64,000 nucleotides of DNA from Zhengitettix transpicula (Eukaryota; Arthropoda; Insecta; Orthoptera; Tetrigidae), in the NCBI GenBank assembly GCA_037074705.1, contig CM073590.1, positions 211,960,746-212,024,745 on the forward strand. Direction: 5' to 3'. Below, piece after piece: positions 32,501 through 43,020 of the stretch; position 1 is the stretch's first letter, and every line of letters starts with the position of its first letter. Made by a program: the position numbers and the translations under genes. The notes under the pieces are model-generated. The model was given only the letters and a program-made list of their open reading frames with translations. It made no database searches and was not told where the DNA came from.

Positions 32501-35500
32501 TTCCTCAAAACGTTCACAGTTTATTAACAGAGTCCGTTGAAATTTAGTGCGGATGAATCTTCAGTTACAATTAAACTCAATATATCCTGAGCACAATACA
32601 TAACTATATTTTCTGTTAATGCTCCATTTCAGCGTTGCACCCTAAATCAGCGAGTGCCGATGCAGTTCGGTCCGATCATACATCTAAAATTTTCTGCTTG
32701 GCTGCATATATGGGGCACAACGACCGGAAACATTTCTTACTGCGGATAGCGAGACAACATAAACGATTTATTCACGATATCAATTGTCCGGCAATGCGAT
32801 ACAAAGGACGGCAGCCACCGATCGGAGAAATAAATGTATGAAGATACGAAGAAGTTCCTTTTTTTTACCAATGTAACGTGACCGACTTCAGTATCGTTCT
32901 TTTCCTCGGATTTTAAAAAAATACACCGTCTTTGAAAGATTTTCACGTCCAGCGTTTCATTCGTCGTGACGTAACAGTTCTTGTAAACTCTCCATGCGGA
33001 AGTATTTCTCGGTTCTCGATAATCTCAATATTTTAATTCTGGATATATTTACGTACGTCTCATATAACAAAGGCATATTTTCAACGTAACTATAATTTTA
33101 AAGCATACAATTTTTACTATGCATTCGAAGAACCGTTTATAAAATGTTAATAAGCAATAACAGCCAGAATACGTAACATACAGATAACAAAACAATTTTC
33201 CTCTGAAACAGTAAATATCTCTGGTGACAATCTCAATTTGGGAAAATTAAATCTTAATATTCAATATGGCGGCTGAAAATTTATATTTCTTATGTTTCAC
33301 TGAATTCGGTGAAACTACAAAAAATTAATTTAAAATCACAACTTTAATGTAAAGCAAACTTTTATTGAATTAATTAGTATGAACCGTGTTTACATTTCCC
33401 GGGTTTATATACCTGCCCACTTTACTATACTATTCTCATCCTGCTCAAAACTTAATTTTAACAACATGGGAACAAAACTCCAGAGACATCTTTCTCTCTC
33501 GTGATATGTGCGCAGTTAGAGGTCGCCCATAATAACCAGTCAAATTTATATATGATATTCAACAGTTTACAGCTTTATCAATTTACAGACACATCCAATA
33601 AGTGACAACAGGAAAGCTGGAAAACTAGAAAATTGTAAATAATTTTTTTGGGCTTGGCTTTTACGTGAAATCAAAAAAAAAATTGACCATTGAAGAAATT
33701 TTATATAAGTTTATTACAGTTAAGCATGAAAAACTCTTATCTCAGGCACCTGTGGTTTTTACATAGAAGATATCTGCTGCCCGTACCAAATACGTACTGC
33801 TATTCTGTGTTGTGTTGCCTTCTGTAGCTCTCGTACCGACGTCTCCGTATCTCACAGCCGGCAGAACGGGTTACCTGCAGTGATGACTTTAGTCAGGACC
33901 AATGCAAGGCGTCGACTCAGGGGTTGACCACTGGCTAAGGCGTCGGCCTCCGGGATTGATTGCTGGCAAGCCGTCGTACTAAATCGATGAACTCTTCACT
34001 AACAAATTGTGGCCCCTTTCTCACGACGATTCTGCCTCGGACTATATCAGAGACAACAACTTGGAAAAGTTTACAGCAGAACTCAATATATTTTTAGATC
34101 GGTGACACTTAAAACGTATACACGTAACGCAATACTGAGCCTCTCATAATCACATCCACCAGCTGCGGTGAGCGCAGAACAACTGCCCAGTTTCAAAAGC
34201 TTATCTCCGTTCCCTCCAATATAGCCTCCCATTCTTTTACTTTTTTTCATTATTAGAAAACTTCGTCGAAATGTCAGTTTCACTGATTCTTCCATTGTTA
34301 CAAGAGTTATAGCACGCAGCTGCAGTTCCGTAGTCAACAATGGCCAAGTATTCTGTCATGTTAAGGCCAACAATCGAGACATGCACGTGCACGATTTCGA
34401 ATTCTCCAAACCACAGCAAACAACACTTCCAAGACAAAGCAAAACTAAACCAAAATACACGCGTTACAAAATGGAACAATGGGTTACAAGTATTGCCCGA
34501 TGAACGAAAATAATTTTAACAGAATATTCTGTTGTCTTCGTAATGTTTACTCATTTAAATTATATGTAACGATCACTTTAGGATACACGTTCAATGCTAC
34601 AATAATGATATTTTTCTCTGGATTCCGTTCGCTATAATGAAGATATACGATTTTTTTTCTAAATTTTAGAGTCGTGATAATTCGATAATAATTATTTAAT
34701 GTTTTACCTGAATGTTTGTCGAAAAAACAAATGAAAGCAAGAAAACCGATTTTTTTTAAGACTTGTTAGAAATGTTGACACAATCCAGATGAAGTTTCTC
34801 ATACTAACTCGCACTACGATGGTTGGCGCTATAATTCTATTCTTTTAAGTCCAGTTATAACTTCGTTTTTTAAATTAATTTTACCTTTTCTGCACTATTC
34901 ATAAAACAAGACAATTAATACTATTTCCTAACTTAGATTTGAATAGCCTGCTGGAGAAAAGGTTAAAAAAAGTTAATAGGGACAGTGAATAGTTTTCATT
35001 TAAGACTTACAATAGTTTTCATTATACATGGAAGAGTTAACTTAAAAATGTCTACAGTTGATTATGAATAAGATATAGTATAAATGACCGAATATCGAGA
35101 ATTAGGAGGGTAAAACATTAGAAATAGTCTAAGCATTTCTTATACTACACACATCATATATAACATTAAATACTATTATAATAATGCTCAGAACGACCTT
35201 TATACAGACAAACAGACGCAGAATGTCTGAACAAGTTAAATGATGTTTTGCTTTAAGCTGTTTGGTCCTTAGTTTTTATCTTTGATTTTAGTTTCTTGTT
35301 CAATTTACAGTATTGAGTTATTCACCGTTAGATAAAGACGCCAATTCGAAGCGTCCGGGCATTTTTAAATTCACATTTACTTAGTTTAAGATCCTTTTTG
35401 AAGTTTGTCTGTAACAAGGTTTATTTTCAACAGACGTTAATTTTTTGTTTATTTTTAACATTAAATTTTATTTATTCTCTTCTACTTGATTATAGTGGTT

Positions 35501-36589
35501 TTGAACTCAAGGTTAATTCTGTATCCAAAGCGAAGAACTCTACAACTTGATTGTCAGTCTTACGTAAGACACGGACAAAAGGTAATAAGGGGCTGTGGAC
35601 TAGCGTAATGCACTTTTTGTGTCACTTTGACTGGTGTTAAGATAGACGCTGCTTTATGCCACAGAGTTGCTGAAAATTCAGACGCGTGAAATAATGTAGA
35701 AACCCAAAATAGACAAAACGAGAAAAAATGCTGCAAAAAATAATACTTAATTTAATTATTTAAATATATTATTATGAACGTAAGATGAATTAAACGGACT
35801 AAATATATTTATTCGAATTGTAAAATTCAGTTTTCATTCAGTGCGAGATATTTGGATATTGTCCGAATAAATCAATTTAGGCTCATTTATAATGGTGATT
35901 TATTTCCAATTTGGGAACGTCCCCTTCTCACCAGCAAATCCTAGACATCGATAACGAAGTCACACTGAGGAGGAACTGTGATTTTCTACTCACTCATCCA
36001 AATTAACTCCAGCGTTCCTCATTTGAAATCAGTCATCTAATAAGCAAAAACCGTGTAGCCTATCAATGACAGTTATCTTGAAACGATCCATTTTTATTAT
36101 ATCCTTTGATTCTTACTGGAGATAAAATATATTGCCTTCACTCCTTCTTTAATAGATTATTTCTCCCAGCGAACATAGTCACATTTTAAAGCGATTTTTT
36201 TTCGGAATTTCTATCCAACATCTCTACTCAGTAAGTATTGGGATTCACATAGTATCTGATCAGTAAATGACCGGAGCTGTAAAAAAGGTGATAAAGGTTT
36301 CAAGTGACTTCTCTCCAAATTAAATTTCAGTTTTCTAGCAGAGAAACTGTAACTTTCAGATAGGCCTACTGCTAGTATGTAATCAAAAAACAGACCATTT
36401 CTATTTACTCCTCGGTTCTCAAAATTGCAATCCTTCGTTATTTGTACATTTCGAGTATAATCGGTGAAATATAGGCCTTTGTGATTCTGCGAATCTGAGC
36501 TTAAAATATTTTGTTTACATCCAATTAAAATATTGTGATCATTAGGTTGATGTTTCCGTTGTAGGATAAATTCTGTAGTAAAATGCAAG
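29552..36589. other. Seven kilobases with no supported gene
   Basis: This is the largest featureless block. Frames at 31343-31582, 32635-32946, 34083-34479 and 36211-36588 show no recognisable domain and no splice-bounded structure. At 35320-35460 the sequence resembles the outer flanks of family B ('caccgttagataaagacg', 'gtttgtctgtaacaaggt'). A tRNA-like or SINE-like D-arm occurs near 33930 but is not convincing. The block could be deep intron or intergenic DNA. Confidence 0.5.
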
Positions 36590-37510
36590 GTGAAGTTTGA
36601 AAGTGAACGTACAAGGGGTTTTGGAGTTCATCAAGGGATGAGGCAGGGAGATGCAATGTCCACAATCCCCGTCAACGCAGAACTAAAGAAGGTCATGAGG
36701 AAAGTAGAAGTGAGTATTCCAGGACGCACACTACGTAACCGTTTGAGCCAGACACTGGATGATGACATTAAGTTGATATCCCGAAGAAAGCAGGATTTGT
36801 AATCGAATCACATGAGATTTTAAAACGCAGCTGAGGAAATGGGACTTATAATAATCCAATGAAAAACCAGGTATATGTTCTCAGCGCGGACCAAGAAAAT
36901 TGGGGAAGGTAATGTTATACAGTTAAATGGATATCATTGTGGAATAAGTAACAGCTTTAAATACTTAGGAAACATATTCACGACTGAGAACAATATAAAG
37001 GAAGAAATAAAAGCAAGACCAAAGACATTGAAAGGTGCGTTCAGATCATGCAATCTTAGCTGGAACCTGAATAGCAACGTGTACCGTTTAGTGGTAAAGT
37101 TTGTGGTGACGTATGTATGGTTCATGGACCCTTACGAAGACAAAAGAGGACGGTGGGAAAGAAAATTACTGTGAATAGTGATTATGGACAATGGAGGATG
37201 AGAAACAATGAAGAATTGAAAATACTGTACAACAATCCAAATATAATGGCTGACGTCAATTGATTGAGGTGGCTGGGACATGTTGAAAGAATGTATCTAG
37301 TTACAACAACCAAGAAAGTTTGTACAAGGAGACCAGGAGGAAGACGACTAAAACGAAGGCCAAGGATGCGATACTTGGATGACTTCGAGGAGGATATCAG
37401 GAAGATGAGAATAAGGAAATGGAGGACAAATGTGGAGAACAGAGAATGATGGCCAAACATTATGCGAGAGGCTGAGAGCCTTCAAGGGCTGTAGTACCAA
37501 GGAGGAAGGA
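36590..37510 (+). pseudogene. LINE reverse transcriptase and C-terminal remnant
   Basis: Plus-strand frames give TRGFGVHQGMRQGDAMSTIP, the RT block with G-x-RQGD-x-S. Next comes LSQTLDDDIKLI, where the normal catalytic YADD has lost residues. A second frame has FKYLGNIFTTENNI, and a third gives MRWLGHVERMYLVTTTKK, RPGGRRLKRRPRMRYLDDFE and RKMRIRKWRTN. The 'RWLGHVxRM' and 'GRPxxRWLDD' blocks are a hallmark of the C-terminus of certain insect LINEs. The tail 'ggaggaaggaaggaaa' fits a 3' end. Frameshifts and the damaged catalytic motif show it is dead. The clade is not certain. Confidence 0.8.
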
Positions 37511-37703
37511 AGGAAATAACCTTATAACAGATACTGGTGTTATAAATAATTTATTTTACATTGAAGCTTTCGGCCAATAGTTGGTCATATTCATCCGTAC
37601 CTTCTATGGCTATACATATAAAAGAATAAAAACAATTATTCACTTATATTTACCTTAAAATATTTTATTTGTGAACAACAAACTTGATTGTTTTTACATT
37701 TAT

Positions 37704-37968
37704 CGGTTGAGGCATGGAGTTTGGAATGCTGCGTCCCCACAGCAGACCAAATTCGTTATCGGAAGGGCGTGGGACAAGGACCAAATGCCCGACCTAACTG
37801 ATGCAAGTTTCTCTGTTTTCCCTGCATCACTTTTAGGCAAGTGCCAGGTAGGATCCTTCCTTAAAATACAGCCCCGGGGGCGGTACCACCTTCCATCACT
37901 TCTTATGGTATTAAAGGGTAGCAGCCATCAAAGCGGATAACCCTCATGTAGCCTGTAACTCAAAAAAA
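37704..37968 (+). mobile_element. Family A retroposon, 5'-truncated with A-tail
   Basis: This copy begins within the 'gaggcatggag' block and runs through 'gctgcgtccccacagcag', 'ggaagggcgtgggacaagg' and 'ccctcatgtagcctgtaact' to a run of seven A. The section with 'cgcatccccc' is shortened. It lies about 190 bp after the LINE remnant. Confidence 0.85.
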
Positions 37969-38988
37969 TAATAACATGGAAAATATAATTACGTATAATC
38001 GTATAATTGTGTGTCATTTTAACCTTCGCCTACGTTAAATTTTTAAAAAAGCTGGGCTCAGTATGAAACATCGCGGCAGTATTAATAGAATAGGAGAATC
38101 CAAAAATACACGATGATCGATCTTTGTCACGTGCGCACACACACAAACACGTTCGGAGACGAGTCGCTTTGTAATATTTGCACGCTCGCTTCGAGATTTG
38201 TTTTTCGTGCCTGACGTCTGTTTGAATGTATCTATTTTGGCGTGCTTTGCCATGTCGGCAGAATTGAAACAGACAACCTTGTCAAGAGTTAATTACACGC
38301 CCTCGACGCTTCAGCTAATAGGGCAGCAATCAACTGACTCGTCGTTCCAAGGAACAGCTCACATCTCCTTCTCTCCCTCTCTGGGAACAGCTACGAAAAA
38401 AAAACAAGCAGAAGACGTTCAGGTTTACTGTGGAGTTTTAGACAAACTTAGTTATGCCCACGACCAATTTACAATGAATATAGCTGTTTCACGTCGGTTG
38501 GTTCCTGTTTTGTTTTTTTACTTGGATACAGTCTTCGTTTCTTTAGCAGCTCAGAAACAAACTTTCCTGTTATCTAAAATCGTTTTCCAGTGTCAGCAGG
38601 AGGTGAACCGAATGGTTAAAAACTCCAAGAAACCGTCACGTGTGTACGTTACTCATAAGTGGGTTGCATAAAATCGATTTCCGCATCGCCTCGTGCTGAA
38701 TTTCCATGATGTAGCATCTCATGCACTCGTAAGTTTCCAGCAGCGTCAGCTGGAACAGCCACTTAATGGTTCTTTCCGTTTGTTAAGCAATTGCAGCTCT
38801 TATGTAAGGAACTCATTTCCTGAAAATAACATGATAAGCCCACTCATCTCATGAGGAGCTTCCTGTGCCCCGTTACACACAAACTAAGATATGCAGGAAC
38901 CGCGATATGTTTAAATTTACATGGAGATGATTATATGAACTAAATAATTTATTTTACAATATTAAATCTAACTGAATATATAATTAAT
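37969..38988. other. Unassigned; contains a 157-codon frame
   Basis: The plus frame 38198-38671 is the longest in the window outside recognised repeats, but I recognise no domain, signal peptide or family. It starts with MFFVPDVCLNVSILACF, which is hydrophobic but lacks a clear signal-peptide structure. Flanking splice sites are not obvious. It could be an unspliced exon, but chance is as likely. Confidence 0.3.
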
Positions 38989-39296
38989 AATGAATAAGAA
39001 AGATAGCCTATTCAGACAAAAAGGGTAATGTAAATACCAAACAATGTTTCTGGGATCTTTGTGCCTTTCGTCAGGTGCTAAGAAGAGCCTAGAGAAACAC
39101 AACTGCACTTGTTAAACATTAAAAAAAAGTTTTTATTTTTTCTTCTTTTTTTTTAGTGTTGTCAACTGAAAAGTGCAGTTTTTTTTCTCTAGGTTCTTCT
39201 TAGCACCTGACGAAAGGCACAAAGACCCCAGAAACATTGTGTGGTCTTTACATTACCCTTTTTGTCTGAATAGGCTATCTTTCTTATTCATTATTT
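38989..39296. repeat. Family B foldback element
   Basis: Left arm 38989-39111 and right arm 39171-39296 are inverted copies of about 120 bp around a T-rich loop. Shared blocks (right-arm strand) are 'cacctgacgaaaggcac', 'cagaaacattgtgtgg', 'acattaccctttttgtctga' and 'ataggctatctttcttattc'. Changes such as 'ggcac' instead of 'gggac' and 'acattg' for 'acgttg' occur in both arms. The arms therefore shared their history before diverging, or are homogenised. Confidence 0.92.
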
Positions 39297-39991
39297 TCAA
39301 ATCAGACGTATTTATTTTCATTATAGAAAATATAATTCATAAGGCAAGATTCCCTTCCTTTGACCAGAATTTATCTACCTAAAACTCCTATTTTTCCACA
39401 TTTTCATTCAGACAGTTCATGAAGTCTTATTTTATCATGTACCACTTTTCAATTGGGCGTTCTCGTGGTTTCACGTTTTCAGATAAGAACTATCTTTGCC
39501 ATTATTCCCCCACCATTTTTTGACGCTACGGTATTCTGTCCTTATGTAGACTGCTGCGCCTGAAACGACAAACATTTGCTTTACGAAATCAGTCATCAAG
39601 CAATCTATTCTAGCCTTTCCTAAAATGGCGCGATTTACATCTTTGCGCAACATTCCAATATTTTAAGTGTGCCTGTCCACAAATTATCTCGGCTTCATGT
39701 TAACATTGACTTGTGGTTTTATATATTCTTATATATATTTTAGTTGTACTATATATGTAATATATATTAGCTGGTTCGTGAAAAAACTCCACAGTACTCA
39801 AATAGTCAGTGATCTCCCTGTATGAAAAGCATTAATATATTGACACATTATATTGTAGTATCCAGCCGGTAAAATACTTTCCTAGTTAATTGTAGACTAT
39901 AGAATAGAGAATGTAAATATACGGAGAAAAAATTTTGCTTAATATTATCGCTGCCGAGGGGTTATATTTTTTATTTTATTTATTTATTCCA
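39297..39991. other. No gene recognised
   Basis: AT-rich sequence with a short TATA-rich patch at about 39718-39770. No supported gene. Confidence 0.45.
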
Positions 39992-40545
39992 CTAGTTGGG
40001 TGCCCGGCGTTTCCCATGTACTTATTTCTATAAACCTAAAAAGTATTTAATTCTATATTCACCTTTAGTCAAGAAGTGAGTTAACCTAAATATAATTTTT
40101 TCTAGATCCGTACATACTTTCTACCGATAGTGCATTAATTGAACAGCTATAAAAACATTGAAACAAACCTTCGCAGTTATTCTTAAATATACTCCTTGAG
40201 TATCGCAGGATATAATTGTCCCTTTGTCTTCAGACATTACAAAAAAATCTTGATGAAATTCTTGGCTAGATTCATAATGTAAAGAAATAGTCGCCATATT
40301 ATAGTCACTAATATGGTACGAAAATTAACTTACATTTTCCGCAAGGATCGTAAAGTATTCCGTATTATTTTTATTGTCGTTCGATGGAGTATTACTGTAT
40401 AAAATTATATTTTTTATTCAATGAAAATATTCCTGCTTTATTTCATTACGGAAAAAGGAACTATTTCCTTTGTTCGTCGCGTAGTAGTGTCTCTCTCTAT
40501 CGCGTGACGTCATGGTCTATTGTCGCGCAGTAATGTATATTTTTG
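39992..40545 (-). mobile_element. Helitron-like element, 5'-truncated copy
   Basis: On the minus strand the 3' end reads 'aacgccgggcacccaactag' followed by T, ending at 39992. The preceding sequence matches the element at 51823-52531: 'tttatagaaataagtacatg', 'cttgactaaagg', 'tactttacgatccttgcgga' and 'aagttaattttcgtacc'. The 5' terminus is not found. Similarity fades near 40545. Confidence 0.65.
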
Positions 40546-42007
40546 ATTTGATTTATTTATTACATTAGTGGTCGAATGAGGAAATATGATACGCCATTAC
40601 GTAAAATGACAATATAATTATTAGATTATATAATTAATAACATTTATAAGTTAACATGCACATAACTAGAAATCAGGAACAGAATTTTCCCTGTCCAATA
40701 TTACTAAAACTACTATATAGTAATTATAATAATAAAAATTATTTAGCGTTACTAAAGGAATAATACAACATTAACAGAATGCTCTAACATTAAGTACAAA
40801 CTAGGTAAAAAATTATTATTTATAGATTTAACTATCACAAATCATAAAATATGGAAGTACACATCACTCGAGAATAAACACAAAACCTGACACACGCACA
40901 CGAGAAGAAGAAGCACAAACACAAACGACGGAAAAGTCACTTCACGAAATTGAACGACGAGGAAACTGCCTTTTCGTAGAAACTCCAGGCCGTACGTGAA
41001 ACAAACAAAGCAAAGAGCAGAAAAGGCCAAACAGAGAGTAGGCAACGTATGAAATAAATAGTTCAAAGAGCAACACATTCAACAAAAAATTAATTATTAA
41101 GGAAACGATCAAGAAACTCATGTACCGAGTAAAACGAGCCATTCAGTAAAGTATTCTTACAATGATTCCCAAAATTCTTGTAGTTATTATTGTTCTTTAC
41201 CCCTGAAGGAAGACTATTGTATAAAACTATTACATAAAAGTATCCACGGAATTAAACTAACAATTTTAACTGAAAATGTCACAATTGCCACGGTCAGTCA
41301 GATGTTGCTAAAGTCAGCATGATCGTGTTTGTGACAAAAATAAGTTTTTTTGCTAGGTAAAATACCGCCCGTACAATCAGGCGTTTGTTTGCTGAAGTTG
41401 GTTCATGTTTGCCCAGGGTGGCCGAAGGTGTGTTCTGTAGCCTGTTGATTTCTAAGTGTTAACGCAAGTTTATTAATTACATGTCATAATTTTATATCAA
41501 ATCTTATGTGTCCTGTTTCCAGTAGAGTAAACTTTAAAGAACTGTAAACGTTATAACCTCCTTGGAGAAACCAGCAGCCAAAAGGTTTTTTTTATCCTGC
41601 CATGGCGGACTGCCAAGCAAATTAAACTTTTAATTATTCTGGGAATTAGAAATCATTTTTTAGAAAGAATCAGGGGATGGAAAGGTAAAACAGAAAAAAG
41701 TTCCCCATTTCTATAATTTTATTTTAACTAAAACCTTTTTCCGAAATGACTTCTCAGTTTCATAATATATTTATTTAAGTACTCTAAAATGTTAACGAAT
41801 TTCTGTTTATTCTCATTTATTCAGAGCATTGCACTTATTCACTTGTTACCACTTGTGAGTTTTTATTAAAACAGATTAACTGCATTGAAACTTTGGAGCG
41901 TAATCTCAACGTCAGTGAAGACCGAACTATCTTTTGTTATTCTAAGAATTAATATTTGAAAATATAATAACGCCTGTATTATTTGAAAATTAAGAAATAG
42001 ATACTGA
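40546..42007. other. No gene recognised
   Basis: The stretch contains overlapping minus-strand frames rich in Phe, Leu and Cys (40842-41142) that reflect CA-rich plus-strand sequence, not a known protein. No recognised repeats beyond AT-rich unassigned DNA. Confidence 0.45.
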
Positions 42008-42120
42008 AGTAGCCAATAACGAGACAAAATCAATGGATAATATAAATACCTTATAGCAATTCGCTAACGTTGTTGCTTTCGTCATGTGAAAATAATTGAA
42101 AGAGCCTTTAAGAACGACAC
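42008..42120 (-). repeat. Family B repeat, diverged single arm
   Basis: Blocks 'agccaata', 'gataatataaatacctta' and 'cgttgttgctttcgtcatgt' follow the order of a minus-strand family B arm, but the hairpin-motif part is decayed ('gcaattcgctaacgttg'). No matching second arm was found nearby. Confidence 0.65.
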
Positions 42121-42325
42121 TAACACAAACTAGGCTACAAACTAAAATAATAATGTCTGTTTATTGAATACTGGATTATCCTTTTGTTATTTGATTTGTG
42201 TCGAATTGCAAGTATTCTTAAGTGAAAGAGGCGGTTACAGGTCGAGATGCGCAAGCACGAATCGCCAAAGAAAAGGGTACGAGTGTCACCAAAGCTTTAA
42301 ATTCTAATCCCCAAGAGGATCCACG

Positions 42326-42346
42326 GCGCATGCGCATGTGACGTCA
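42326..42346. promoter_or_regulatory. NRF-1-like site followed by a CRE palindrome
   Basis: The palindrome GCGCATGCGC (42326-42335), the NRF-1-type consensus, is followed after three bases by TGACGTCA (42339-42346), the CREB/ATF consensus. Both are rare in AT-rich DNA and together they look like a proximal promoter. Both motifs are palindromic, so direction is undetermined. No start codon or exon with good splice sites is evident within 300 bp on either side. Confidence 0.4.
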
Positions 42347-42818
42347 TGCACTGTGGGTCAAAGCTTAATTTCACACGTGATGTGGTTTGCCTTATATCAT
42401 CCAGGCAGATTATCAAGTACAATATACTTTGCGGTATAGAAGAAGTATAATGCCACTAAAACATCCAAATACTTGTCGTTTTACCAATATGATTACCGAA
42501 AAGAAAAAGAAAAAATTAAAAGGTTTTCTAGTATTATTTCAGTACATCCTGGCTTTACATTGGTCTTTTCATCACTCCCTGCAGTAATTAAATTTCTGGC
42601 GTAAACGTTAAATTTTTCGTGTAGTTTTAATTGTTTTTGTTAGTCTTCAATGCAATGTCATAAGTTTATCAACGTTTGTGGTCCAATGCAATGAGTTTAT
42701 TGAGTGTTCTGCCCGCAATGGATGACCTTCGTCAAACATATAAAATTCTTCTCGTGCTTCTAACCGAGTGCTAGGTCTTCTAGCAAATACGACTAGACGC
42801 TTGAACACGAGGACAGTG

Positions 42819-42886
42819 AACGTCATCGAAACGTCGTGCATATTTATTTTAACTCGGTTAAAATCCCGATAAGATTTTATTCATTT
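42819..42886 (+). repeat. Retroelement-end-like motif, copy 1
   Basis: 'gtcatcgaaacgtcg', 'actcggttaaaatcccg' and 'aagattttattcatt' recur at 47029-47098 as 'gtcaacgaaacatcg', 'acttggttagaagcccg' and 'aagattttattcatt'. The pair is clearly related. The GAAACGTCG core recalls the foldback-family motif, but the flanks differ. It may be the end of another element. Confidence 0.6.
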
Positions 42887-43020
42887 TCCATACATCCCCA
42901 ACTCAGATTATCGGTAAATGTCCGCTCTTCCACACTTAAATTTTTAAATCGCTTATCTGAACTAACTTCACGTAAACTCCATAGAAACTGGAATATCTCT
43001 ATCAACATCAAAGTAAGGTA

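Noticed and set aside
33920..33985. tRNA-like D-arm 'ctggctaaggcgtcggcctc'
   Set aside because: It resembles the start of a tRNA or tRNA-derived SINE, but no acceptor stem, anticodon arm or box B could be completed.
36211..36588. 125-codon minus-strand frame
   Set aside because: No family recognised, no flanking splice sites, ordinary AT-rich composition.
38198..38671. 157-codon plus-strand frame
   Set aside because: No recognisable domain, no clear signal peptide or splice context. Frames of this length can arise by chance in a 64-kb window, so it is mentioned only under the unassigned block.
40842..41142. Membrane-protein-like minus frames rich in Phe, Leu and Cys
   Set aside because: They are the complement of a CA- and GA-rich plus strand. 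The hydrophobicity is a composition effect.
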